Under the pieces are notes generated by a model. That model had not been told where the DNA came from. It did not search any database and worked only from the letters and a program-made list of their open reading frames with translations. This document shows positions 12,259-24,900 of a stretch of DNA of 64,000 bases, in pieces. Source of the stretch: Blastomyces gilchristii SLH14081 (lineage: Eukaryota > Ascomycota > Eurotiomycetes > Onygenales > Ajellomycetaceae); assembly GCF_000003855.2 (NCBI RefSeq), contig NW_003101678.1, forward strand, positions 2,948,803-3,012,802, written 5' to 3'. Each line of letters opens with the position of its first letter. The stretch's first letter is position 1. The position numbers and the translations under genes are program-made.

Positions 12259-12834
12259 CTCTCTCTTCCCTGCCTGCTTCTGCTATTCTTCTTTTTTCCT
12301 TTTTTCCTTTTTTAAAAATCCTCATTCCAACCGACTTTTCCCGCGCGGTTAAGGAACCCTAAGCGGGGGGGGGGAGGGGGCGGTATCTGTAAATACATAT
12401 ATATATATGGCCTTCTTCAAGATTCAAGAATAAAGGCTGGCTCAGCTTCTCCTCCATAACATTTGTGAGGAATGTGGCACCCTGCACACGTGCATACATA
12501 AACTACAGAATATTATTAGAATATTATTGCGCATGCAATACCTAGGTAAGGAGAACATATGATACCCCCCCCCCCCAGGTTCCCACAAGTTGCAATGAGC
12601 GAAACAGGCTAGGTAAGTAAGTGCAGGTAAGGTAGGTACAGAGAGAGTCCACACGGACGGTTTCGAATCAGATAAACGAGAAGAGAAGAGAAGAGAAGAG
12701 AAGAATAGAAATATATGTTTCTCTGGAGGGGGAAAGAAGAAGAAGAATAATTAATATCTCCTACTTACAGTAGTAACCTTGCCTTACCGTTCGACAAGGC
12801 GGGGAGTGGAGTGGAAGGATAGATAACTCCGTAG

Positions 12835-12862
12835 GTATGGTATGGTATGGTATGGTATGGTA
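12835..12862. repeat. (TATGG)n pentanucleotide repeat
   Basis: About five perfect tandem copies of TATGG. Confidence 0.9.
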
Positions 12863-14031
12863 TAAGAAGCACAGCACCGAAAATAAAACAATAAAAAATG
12901 AAAAAGATTAAGTTACCCCCAATGAACCCCCATCATCCCAGCAGCATGGTGAATCAAACAAGCCACTGCATGAATGAGTGATGGGATCTTATTATTGTTG
13001 CTCTCTGCCTATCAGTAGTGTCTGGGGAATAATAATAAATATTAATACAAGCGTAATTGTAGCGGCAGAGGATAGAGTTTATTCAAGCCCTGATAATGCA
13101 AAATGCAAAAGATGGGATGGGATGGGAAGGGAACAAAGAAAACCACAAAAGAACAGGAAGCTAGGGAATACAGTACTGCGTAATAAATACATAACAATAT
13201 TAATACATAGTACTTTCTTTGTAATGCTGACAGGGCTGGAAACAAAGTGATTGTGAGTGAGCAAGAATAATAATCTTGGAGTTGCTGTAGTTAACTAACT
13301 ACTCCGTAGTAAAATTTATTAAATGGGAGATCCGTGGGATATCGTATCCTGCGTGTATTGGGGTGGTTGAAATTTTTTTTTTTTTTTTCCCTACCCTCCG
13401 ATCTTTGATGTGTAACACCAATAATAATAAATGACGATATGTATGAGATCTTCTCGAAATGAAGAGCCCACTGGAGAAATCCAATAATAAATAGAGCCTT
13501 ACTTTAGGTGGGTGGGGTGTGGAGAAAATAGTTTGTCAGATAAAGCAACGTTCAACTTCATCCGCTTTCCCCCATACCACCTACCCATCCCTACCCCATA
13601 CCTACCTACCCCCGGGGTGGTGGGCAGACGCACGGGGCGCGGTTGGTTAGCGCCAGGCCAGGGTTGGGCGAGAAAAGAATCGCATGATTAGACCGATAGT
13701 TATTAATATTGATATAATTGATTCCTTGTGACGGCGGGGGGGAATGTGTGCGGAGTAAGGTCGGGTTAGCCATGCTAGCTAGTACTCCGTAGTTACGCAG
13801 TAGTAGGTACTTACTTACTACTACCACTAGTGTGTCGTCGGTGGCTGTAAGTTGTAATAACCTGACATGGCGAACCATGGCGAATCATGGAAGGAGAGAT
13901 GTCCGGTGTGGCCCGATGTGGTGGCCCGATGTGGTCCCCGTGTGGTCCAGTATGGCCCAGTGTGGCGGCGCCCAGTCCCCAGCAGTGACAGACTTAATAA
14001 TAATTGTCAGGAGAAAGGCGGATGCGGACTG

Positions 14032-14080
14032 GACGGGTTGGACGGGTTGGACGGGTTGGGGGTTGGACGGGTTGGCGGGT
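14032..14080. repeat. (GGACGGGTT)n minisatellite
   Basis: Tandem GGACGGGTT units, the fourth slightly altered. They create an artefactual WTG repeat in one frame. Confidence 0.85.
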
Positions 14081-14241
14081 GGTGGGTTCCGGAGTCCAGT
14101 CCAGTCCGGGCTAGGGAGGGAGGGGGGGGGGGGTGGCCATGCATATACCATATACCGTATCAGCATTATTATTACCGTTATACTCGCTCTGCTAAGGAGA
14201 GAAGGAGGAGGAAGATGAGGATATTCTGTGTATTCTCTTTC

Positions 14242-14331
14242 TCTAATCAAATAATATCAATAATAATATTAAATATATATGTACAGTCTAATCAAATAAT
14301 ATCAATAATAATATTAAATATATATGTACAG
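14242..14331. repeat. Perfect tandem duplication of a 45-bp AT-rich unit
   Basis: Units 14242-14286 and 14287-14331 are identical over all 45 bases, starting TCTAATCAAATAATATC and ending ATATATGTACAG. Confidence 0.95.
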
Positions 14332-16536
14332 AAATCCCAATGTCTTCCCATCTTCTTTTCCCCGTGATCATTATAATGGTCCAACAGCGAAATCAAAAAC
14401 AACGAACGAATGAAATATAAAATAGACGATTCGGCGACCAGTTACGGCGTAGTTGCACAGAAACGGCATAGTGGAACGCCGACCGGGCTTCCTGCAGGCG
14501 AGGCGAGGTGGTATGGTATGGTATGCGCAATCGGGACAAGAAGTCTAAATAATTAATAATAAGCTGATTTTGATTTTTGATTTTGATTGTGACGAATGGT
14601 TCGGTTGATTTTGGTTCGCGGTCGGACAGGTTGCACCGGCCGGTGGCACAAGTTGGACCCGGGGCCTTGGGACGGAGCAAAAAAAAAAAAAAAAAAAAAA
14701 AAGGAAAAAAGGGAAAAAGAAAAGAAAAAAGGAAAAACAGGAAAAAAAACAAGGGTTGCTGGAATCTGGAATGCCCCAGCTCCACTTGCTTGGAACCGAA
14801 CCGTGAATACTTTACCGAGATGTAACTACGCTATGAAAAATAAGTGTGTACGGAGTCCGTAGTTAACTATATGAATAATATTAAATAAATGAGAAACGTG
14901 GTTTGATTGATGGAAGCGACGACGTCTCACATTTGGGTTTGGATAAAGTCCCTGTAATTTATGTTGTTAGTTCGCTTCTTTTTGTTACTACTCTAATACA
15001 GGTAACTACGGAGGGAGTACAGTATCTTTTATCATGTTAATTAATATTATCACCCCGTGATATTAAAGTGATATTAAATGGGAGAATCAGAATATTATCA
15101 TCATATGGAGTAGTCACTGTGTACAGGCAGGCAGGACAAGCTATACAAGAAGATAACAACAAAAATGATGAGGAATTAATTATTCTGAAAATATCAGCAG
15201 CTGCCGAGCTCTCTTCCGCTTCCTTCTTCTGTTTCCCCCTTGCATCGAATCGACCAGACAGGCTGAGATGAAACTTAGTTATATATAAAAGTGCTTGATA
15301 CTAGGTGTATTCCATTCCAGCCGGACATGATTTAGCTGCATTCGAGAGGCGAATCCCAGCCCTCTTGGACCCTTTCTTTCGCCTCTCCTCTCCTCTCCTC
15401 TCCTCTCCTCCTCCTCTCTCCTCTCCTCCTCTCTCCTCTCTCCTCTTCCTTCTCTCCTCTTTTTTAGACACTTTACGCGTAAACCCGTAAACTTATTACG
15501 GCGCCGGCGCTTTATTACTAGGGGAGACCGGGGCTAGTTAGAACCTAGCTAGCAGGAGGCTTGCACGGACTACTGTGTAGGCCTGTTCGTTCGCCCTCAA
15601 TTCTGGCGGGTACAGTACACACCCAGTAACTTACAGGACAGGGCCGCCGTCGCTTCTTCGTCGTCGTCGTATTCTTCTTCTGATTCTTCTTCTTCTTCTT
15701 CTTCTTTTCAATTCATTCTCTTTTGTTCCGAAGACTTTCTTCTACCTCCTTCTTTTTCTCCATGTCAGGCAATCCTGTCTCTTGAACATCCAACAACAAC
15801 GACCAAAACACAAGCGACAATACACAAACTACAACTAACAACTACTCCTACTCCTACGAAATCTATTCAAACAACAGCGTAACATAGCCACCCCGAGTTG
15901 TTGTTGTGCGCGCTGATGCAAATGATCATCTGATTCTATACCTCCCTCCCTCCCTCTCTCTCTCTCTCTCTCTCGACAAAAAAACCATGCTCGAGAATTA
16001 AAAGGGCCGGGAAAATATAATTGAAAAGAAGAAAAATAAAAGGAGAAAAAAATAAAATAAAACATCCCAAATCCTATTCCGACCGTTATCCGTTCGTTCT
16101 CCCTATTTCCTTATTGTCCGCCATCCCCACATTCAACCACATTCAAGTTCTCGCCCAAACGTCTTTCGTATGCGCTGTTTGCATCGCTCCTGAATTCTAC
16201 TTGCTTGTATCCAGACCCTGTCGGCGTTGTGACAATTATAGCACAACACTTCACAGCCGATAGCGCATTGAATCGGTCTTTATCATCTATCGATAATCTA
16301 CTTATCGTTCAGCTGCTTTTCTGGCGGATGTGGTAGTGGTTGGTACTCGATCTTCACTTTGAATACTTCATTATCGGATCGACAATTATTATTATGATTA
16401 TTTTGTCAAAAAAAAAGTCCATTTATTGATTTTTCAATTCTTCATTTCTATACCATTCGTCTGTGGAAGTCAGAGAACTAATCAGGTCATATAGGATATT
16501 TTCGTTTGATATATAGCAGACTCCTTTTTGCCCGTC

Positions 16537-18401
16537 ATGGCTACAAAGGCGTCTATCCTACACCCTCCAAACGAGACCGAGCATACCATGTCTCGCGTCA
16601 CCCAGGAGGGCAAAAAACTCACCTACCACCTCAAGGTCATTCAGCAGCCTGAGCGCGCCAGAGCATGTGGTGCTGGAGCGAAATGTGAGTCGTCAAAGAT
16701 GTTGCGAAAATATTAACGGTTGGATGCTGACTATCTCCACCAGCCTCTGCGGACCGCCGACCTGTTGACCCGCCGCCAGTGGTCGAATTGCGCGTGTACG
16801 AATCAGACCTAAATGATCAGCACAAAACAGATGTCACTTTTAGCTACAATGCCAACTTCTTTCTGTTTGCGACCCTCGAGTGGGCACGACCAATTGCCCA
16901 TGGCAGAGTCCAGACGCAGACCCCTTCCTGTCCCGTGCTGACAGGCGTGCCCGTTGCGGGCATTGCATATCTGGATCGACCAACCCAGGCGGGATACTTC
17001 ATCTTCCCTGATCTTTCCGTCCGTCACGAGGGCCTGTACCGGTTAAACTTCAACTTGTATGAGGAAATGAAGGAACCCAAGCATGCCGATAAAGGTGGAC
17101 TAGTACCACACCACCCGCAGAACCATCTGGTGCCGTCCACGCCGTCGAAACCCCGTTCACCGCATCAGTTCCTCCACTTCCGTTTGGTTGTCAAATCCGT
17201 CCCGTTCACCGTTTACAGCGCGAAGAAGTTCCCTGGCCTGGCCGAGAGTACCACGTTGAGTCGCATCGTGGCAGAGCAAGGTTGCCGTGTCCGGATCCGC
17301 CGCGATGTTCGTATGCGTCGTCGCGAACCGAAACCCAACAAGGACTATGGTGCCTACGACGACAGGCATAGGGCCACCCCAGATCCATACCCGGGAACTC
17401 CTATCGAACGTCCGCGCTCGACGAGCAACGCCTCCATCGACGACCCTTACAGATACCCCACAGCACCACCACAGGTCCAACCGAGTCCCGAGTACGGCTA
17501 CCATCATCCATCTCATCAGCAACCCTCTCCTGTCCCTACCGCAGCTCCGCACTTACTTCTATCCTTTGGCGCCCATGCACAATATCACGTTCCTCCCCCG
17601 CCACTACACGCCGCCGCCGCACACCCCGCTGCACCATCCACTGCCTATCCTTCTCCCCATCTTGGTTACGTACATACCCGACAAATCTCTGGCGGTTCAG
17701 AGTACGACCCCCTCGGGCAAAAGTATTCCCAGTACCCACCTACCAGCCCTCACTCGGATGTATACGACCAATCGAAGCCTTCTATGCCCATGAACCCATC
17801 AATGGATCACCCCCCCTACCAGCAAATGTCCTACGACCAACGCCTCGCAGATCCAAAACTTTATAACCCACCATCTCAACTCCACCACGCTCCTCCTCCT
17901 CCTCCTCCTCAACAACAACAACATCAACATCAACATCAACATCAACCACCCCCATCCTCAGCAGCAGTAGCACAAACCACCCCGCACCGAACTCCCGCCA
18001 AACCAACAATCCTCCCACCAACCCCATCCTGCCTCTCCGTCGAAATCGACCCCGCCGCCGAAGCCGACGACACAATCTTCAGCGCCACGCGCACCCGCCG
18101 CGGCTGGGTCCTGGACGAGAAGCCCGGCCCCGCAAAGCGCACCCGCGACACCTCCGAGCACGACCACCAGCCCCTGCGCAACGGCCAGCGGCCTGTCATG
18201 TCCGGCGACGAAAGGGGCAGCGGCGAACTCAGCGAGACATCTGGCGGGTCTGACGACGAGGTGATGATGTACCGGCGGGCGGATGGGCGGACGGTGTGGA
18301 AGCACCGCGCGTCGGCGAATTCGAAGGGGAAGGAGGTTAATATTCCGCGCGATTTGGATTTGGTTCCTAGGCGGGCGGAGGTGTGTCCTCTTCTTGAGTA
18401 A
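16537..18401 (+). CDS. veA: Velvet complex subunit VeA
   Basis: Global regulator of development and secondary metabolism that, in other fungi, enters the nucleus with VelB and binds LaeA. Two exons, 16537-16684 and 16744-18401, give 601 residues; the 59-bp intron joins GAGAK to [16 protein letters not shown], matching the family. The velvet domain spans about residues 20-230 ([86 protein letters not shown]). A Pro/Gln/His-rich disordered part follows, with runs of P, Q and QH repeats. The C-terminus keeps the conserved ARTRRGW-like and [13 protein letters not shown] segments typical of VeA. The start at 16537 was chosen for the family N-terminus; an in-frame TTG at 16528 is ignored. Confidence 0.95.
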
Positions 18402-19457
18402 AAAAAAAGGGGGGGGGGGGTTGGTAGTTTGCTCTATTGAGGGAGGGGGTTCTATGGATGGGGAATGAATAAGAGAGGGAAATGACCCAAAACGTCGTTC
18501 GATTATGGGCACAGAAATCGCTTCTCCAGCTTCCTTCTCCGGTACTACCGACGGAAATCGTTATCTCGACTCGAAACAACCACCACATCATTTATAAAAG
18601 CCACCTTTGAACTTTCCAAGGTGATATGATATGTATCTTTATCAACCCAAGATCGATCAAACCCCCTCAAATCCATCCGAACCCAAATCTATCCGGATCT
18701 CTCGGCTAGCCTTTTATTCCCCTCTCCTCTACCACACCCATCTCGCATCTTTGCATCTTACGCGGCTTTTCATTCTATATTTTTTAACTTAACAACCAAT
18801 CTGTCAGATACCACCTCCTTCCTTCTTTCTTCCTTCCTCTTTCTTTTATCTTTTTATCTACTTGTCATTTTATTTCATTTTATTTATCTCAAATATACTC
18901 CAGTGTTTCACACCTCCCCCAACACCCCCCGTTTCCTTCGTTCAATTTTTTTTTTTCTCTCTTCACACACATGCCATGTATTCTTCCCTTCCCCTCGCTG
19001 TTTTAACTGTTCATATATTCCCCCCCCCCCCCCTTTCTTCCTCCCTTGCCTTTATTTTCTTTGCTCTGTTCCTATCAGTTATCAGTTTCCTAGTGTCCTG
19101 TCCTATTTGTTGGTCTGTGTTATTTTTTTTACCCCTGCTTATCCAACCCCTTGCCTCTCCTACTCCCGCCCGCTCGTTTGTGGTGGAGGATATTCCATCG
19201 CACTATATATATATATGTATACATCATACCCGGCAAACGCGCACACCCTCTCCCACACACGTCACAATGATAATCGCAAATTGGCAAATTTCTGTTTCTT
19301 ATCTACATTATTTGCAATTTTGAAGGCCTTGTATCTGGAGAGAAGAGATGGGGAGAATGGGGAGAGAGGGGACTGGACGAAAAGAGAGGGAAAAAAAAGC
19401 ACGGCAGGCCATTGTAATGTACATACCTGGGACCCCCGGGTATGTGGGCTAATTGTT

Positions 19458-19497
<40 letters not shown>

Positions 19498-20058
19498 CTT
19501 CTACTTCTACCTGGTGTCTTTTATTTACTCTTGCCATTTCCTTTAATTTTTCTTTTAATTTTGTTATTTACTCTTATCGTGGCTCTATCTATCTAGCTCA
19601 TCTCAAAGTTCTGCTGTTTCTTGCATACTATCTAGGTATACCTTACCCTACTTACTCTATCTAAGGCAACAATCATTTTTTTTATCACCTTATTTCTTTC
19701 CTCAGGTATTTCTCTTCCCTTCTCTTCTCATCTTCATCTTCATCTTCATCATCTTCTTCTTCTTCTTCCTCTTTTCTCAGAAAGATATGAAATTGTATAT
19801 GAATGAGATTTGATAAAAAAAAAATACATAAAATGAAAAAAATGAAATATATATATGTATATAATTTTTTTTTTGAAAATACTATTTAAAAGGAATAAAT
19901 ATACATACACCAATCAATTCATAACTTTGTAGTTTATTGATAGTTTGAGTGAGTTGCGGTATTTATTTTAATACATGCGTAGGCTGGGCTGAGAGAAATA
20001 GTTCATTATTATCAAGAGAATCAAACATTATGTATTATGTATGTATTGTACTATATTA
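18402..20058. other. 3' flank of veA, pyrimidine-rich, no gene
   Basis: C/T-rich DNA with CTT, TTC and CATCTT repeats, a C run at 19021-19032 and a T run of about 36 at 19460-19495. The open frames here are composed of low-complexity residues and are not credible. The last ~200 bases grade into AT-rich DNA before the transposon block. Confidence 0.55.
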
Positions 20059-21572
20059 TCTCTCTATATATTATAGAAAAACCAACTTTTCCGAGTAAAA
20101 TGCTCTGTAACATGACCTCACATGATATCACATGCATCTCATCAAAATGAATTTATCTGAACAGCCAGCTCTGCAGCCTGTACAGCTCTGATATTAATCT
20201 TCATTCTTTTCTTTACAGATATTCTCTACTGTATTTACATTCTTTATACTCTTCTCTACATTTATTTCAATCTATACATTCATTAATATACTCATTTCAT
20301 GCGCTGCTGCTTGATATGTGAGAATTCTCATTCTCTCAGTGTATTTGAACAGTTTCAATTCAATGCATTATTCTGTACATACTCTACATGCTGTCAAGCT
20401 CAACATCACACATGCTAGTCATATTCAGTTCAAATCTCTCATCTGTCATTGAGAGATGTAGTCACTTTTATACTCAACTCACAGTAAGTTGAGCTGTCAC
20501 ACTGTAATATATACTGTGAAGACTGTTTATCTCACCTGTTCTATACTATTAATTGTGTCTTCAAGAACTGCAATGACTGTTAGACTCTTAATCATAAACA
20601 TATCTGTGATATCAAATGCTGTTATTTGACAGCTGCTGTAGCAGTTACTGCAGCAGATGAGTCTGCTAATTATATATATATAGATTCACTGAAGCAGCTG
20701 ACTCTTAATAATCTTAATACTTGAACTAGCTTAACTATCTCTGAATCAGCTGTTAATTCTTCAATTACTTATAACTGCTAATCTGTTCTCTGCAGCTTCT
20801 ACTTCTACATCTATCACTGTTAATCACTTAATTTTGACTGAATAAATATCTGCTGCTCTATCTGCAGAGCTAAGCATTAAATTGATAAATATATACATGA
20901 GTTATCAAAGACTCTCTCAGTGTTTTTCACATGCTGTGTAAGAGATGCTGTAAGACTGTCATCTGTCAGAGAACTCTTATCAGAGCTACATGAGCTGTTT
21001 AATAATAATACAGCTGATATAAAGTATTTCTGTAAGTATATTTAAAACTATAACTCTGCTCTGACATTTATATCTCTTAAGTATAAGCAGAATTCATATC
21101 TGAGTTGTCTGACTACTGACAGCTCAGTGTTATTTTAAATACAGAGAGAACTCTATTATCTGTAAGAATTATTAAAGTCTGAGTCAGATGATGATATCTG
21201 TTTTATATAAATATAAATTCACAATCTGCAGTTTGATACAGATATTATAAATAATACAGACTCTGTTATATATTCTAGTATATTTAATTATATCTGTATT
21301 ATATTGCTTACTATTCATTCATTTGCTTTTTCATATTCTTCTATTATATTGTTGACTGCTAATATTTCTAAGATTAATTCTTTTATTCAGCTTTATCAGT
21401 CTGTATAAGAGATACTACAGAGTAGCTCTGCTATATATATCAGTTTAAACTCTGTTATATAGCTGAAGGCAGATAATAACTGCTACTGTGAGAATCTGTC
21501 TACTATCTCAGAGATTGCAGTTATTATACAGAATACTTCTAGTGATATCTGTCATCTCTGTGCCATTCTTCT

Positions 21573-21577
21573 GATAC
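21573..21577 (+). repeat. 5-bp target-site duplication, left copy (GATAC)
   Basis: GATAC directly before the 5' LTR; the identical word follows the 3' LTR at 27307-27311. Confidence 0.9.
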
Positions 21578-21887
21578 TGTGGCGGGCTGCGCCCGATCAA
21601 TCATATAGACTATTCCGTTACACTCCACAGATTCCAACCGCTTCATTCTCGAACGCGTACGCTCCGATTCTCGGCCATTCTCAATCACCGATCCTCGGCT
21701 ACCACAAACGCGTATAGATTCTTCCACCCCGAAGCTCCACTGTGTACATCATTATATACATGTATAAATATTCACTTCAATTGCTGATTCTCACACTTTC
21801 TCTTTCTTTTTCTTCTCTAACATTTTTCTCTTTGTTATATAAGACCTATCAATATCATACTGATCTATTCAGTATAGACCTCTTACA
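21578..21887 (+). repeat. 5' LTR (310 bp), mostly CpG-intact
   Basis: Begins TGTGGCGGGCTGCGCCCG and ends AGACCTCTTACA. It keeps about a dozen CG sites in its first 170 bases, most of which read TG or CA in the 3' LTR. A TATATA-like stretch lies at ~21,755-21,770. Confidence 0.93.
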
Positions 21888-21999
21888 CTAGAAAAACATT
21901 CATTGTCTTCTTATTAGAAATGATTATTCATTAAGATATCTGAATGTGTAACAATATGTAAGAAATAGAGAAACAGTTAAACAGTTAAGCAGACACTGA

Positions 22000-24900
22000 G
22001 TTCTTAAATAGAAGCTTGCTCATCAGTTACTCTGACTCTGTAACAAGATCTTACAAAGAGAGTAAGATTTTATAAGAGAATATTAGTGAAAGATCTGAGA
22101 GTTCTGATATTTCAGATATATAAGATATTCATATAATTACACTTCTTCAGATTTCATAGATATCACACATCTGATAAATGATATAACCATGTTTAATGAT
22201 AATATGAAAGAACTCTCAAATGCAAGCATAGATGTAATATCACAGTAGCTTTAAGTAATGTTGAAATTACAATAACAATAAATAGCTGATATGCATGCAA
22301 CTTAATAATGTTAATATAAAGAGATTCAATGATTATTATAACAAGAAACTCATGCAATTTCAATATTTACAGAATTGAATATAAAAGTACTGAAAGAATG
22401 CTTAGATACTCTTATATATTTAATACTTTAATCTCACTCTCTACTTATCATGAAGAATGAAAATGCTTATAAAACTGAGTGTAGATGAAGATGTCATCAG
22501 TTCATTAATCAATCAAGATTAATATATTAATGAATAATTGAAAGAATCACATAAAACAGAAGTTTCATTTATGAATAAAAGCATGTGAATCAGTGCTGTA
22601 AATATCTAATAATATTATCAAATATCTTGATATTCTGTTCTGAGACACTGCCATGCAACAGAAAGTTTTAGATTGATTACAGAGTATCTAACAGAGAAAC
22701 ACTTCTCTTACAATATTCATTTCTGACTTTGATATCAAGATTCTAGAAGCAGGTGATCAATCTTGAAAGAATTGAATAAAGATTAGTATATTTAAGAAGA
22801 TATTAACTTTTGAACTCTTACAGATTCTTATAAGTGTAGATGAAGATCAGACTTATGAAGATTTCTACACACAGCTCTGAACATTGAATAACTGTCTTAT
22901 CAAGCTCAAGAGTATACAGAACAGTGATAGAAGATGTTACATTCATATATCTGTGTTGAGAAATAACTCAGTCACTCATACATCTGCACTAAGAAATAAC
23001 AACAATGATGCAGATGCTATGAACTAAGTAGACTTGAATGTCTATACATAAGCAAGAGTCTCTGCTGTTCAAACAGGCTTCTGAGTCTCTGAAATTACTT
23101 CTGAAGAAGTTGCTGATTAATATCAATGAGAAGTGTGTATTAACTGTAATCAATCAGAGTATATTACTTTCAACTGTTAATCAGTCTACATGTCTTTTTA
23201 TTCAAAGAATAAATCAGCATCTGTTCATATCAATCATGTTACATTAAAGAAAGATTTAAAAGATAACTATGAGAATACTCTGATAAAATAGAGAAAAGAT
23301 TAGCTTCTATTCAAATTCATAAACAGAAGCTTGAAGAGGTCAGATGATAATAATTTAAAGAGAAAATGACAATGAATGTGATTCTTATATCTACTATGAT
23401 TAATAATATATATAGTATAAAAGTCATGACAGACAGTGGTCTATGTCACTATATAATGATAAAATCTTCAGTTATAAGATGTTATAATCTTCAGTGTATT
23501 CTCTTATTAAAACCTCAACTTCTTGCAGAATTTGATGATTCAAAAGACATTTGTATCTGTTACATGATAAAGTTGATTATAGATATAAGAGAACATCAAT
23601 GTGAAGATACCTATATATATGAAGTTGATAATCTTGATTATAATCTTATGTTAGAACTTATCTGACTATCTGAATAAGACATCTTGTTAAACACTTGAAA
23701 CAGAAGCTTGATATTCTCTAATAATAATAGAATTCATGAAGATGACATTTACAAGATCATGAATTTGACACAGATCTCTGTCAATGTGTATAAAATACTC
23801 TGAAAAAGAAGTCACTGATAGCAGAATTATATAACAATCTATTCTGTCAGTCTGACTAATATTAAAAAGGCTCTAGAAAAGTTATTCTGTATTATAATAA
23901 CAGATTCTTGTATGAAACTTTCTTAATAATATTATGAATATCTAGATATCTTCTGATAAGATAATATTATAAATATACTCTTCTTATGAGGTTCTGAAGT
24001 GAATCACAGTATTAAGTTAGAGAAGAAGAATAATTAGAACTCTGAAATTATCATGAGATTCTCTTTACAACATGTTCTGAGATGAACTTCTTCTTCTTCA
24101 AAAGATACTCAATGATCTATTGAATAAAGAATTTATATATATTAGTAATTCTTTCACTGCAGCTTCTATTCTCTTTGCAAAGAAATCAGATAAAGAACTC
24201 TGATTCTGTGTGAACTATTAAGAACTGAACAGAATAATAAAGAAAGATTACTATCTGTTATCTCTTATTAATGAAACTCTAGCTTACATTGAACAAGCTC
24301 AATGATTTATAAAATTAGATATTATTATCATATTTCATAAGATTCACATCACTGAAGAAGATAAGTAACTTACAGTATTCTGAACATAATATAATTTCTT
24401 TGAATAAATAGTTACTCTCTTCAGACTGACTAATACTCTCAGTATATTTCAGAAGTATATTAACTAAGCACTCTGAGATTTTCTTGATAAATTTATATCT
24501 GTATATCTTAATGACATTCTCATCTTCACTGATGAGTTCAGAAAAAAATATTAAGAATATATACAGAAGATATTACAATGACTATAAGAAGCAGAACTAT
24601 TAATAGATATTGATAAGTATGATTTTAAAGTCAAGAGTATTAAATATCTGAGTTTTATTATACAAGCTGATAAGAGAATTTAAATGAATTCTGAGAAAGT
24701 CTCTGTCATTCTTGAATGAGAAGCTCTGCATACTGTGAAAGATGTATGAAGCTTCATTAGATTTACTAACTTCTATCAGTGATTTATATAAAACTTCTCA
24801 GATATCATGAGATTACTTACAGAACTTATCAAGAAGAACTCAGTATTTCAGTGATCAGTGAATACTGAAGCTGCATTTACATAGATGAAGAAGATGTTCA

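Larger units (their letters stand above)
11816..16536. other. Long repeat-rich upstream region of veA
   Basis: About 4.7 kb without a convincing gene. It holds many simple repeats, recurrent 9-mers at 13300 and 13783, and polypyrimidine blocks at 15375-15465, 15655-15710 and 15940-15975. The last kilobase before veA probably contains the promoter and a long 5' untranslated leader; I cannot place the transcription start. Confidence 0.5.

Noticed and set aside
13832..14367. Overlapping frames on both strands with WTG repeats
   Set aside because: They are produced by the GGACGGGTT minisatellite and show no conserved content.
18862..19664. Long open frames downstream of veA
   Set aside because: C/T-rich low-complexity DNA; residues are almost only F, S, P, L and Y with no domain.
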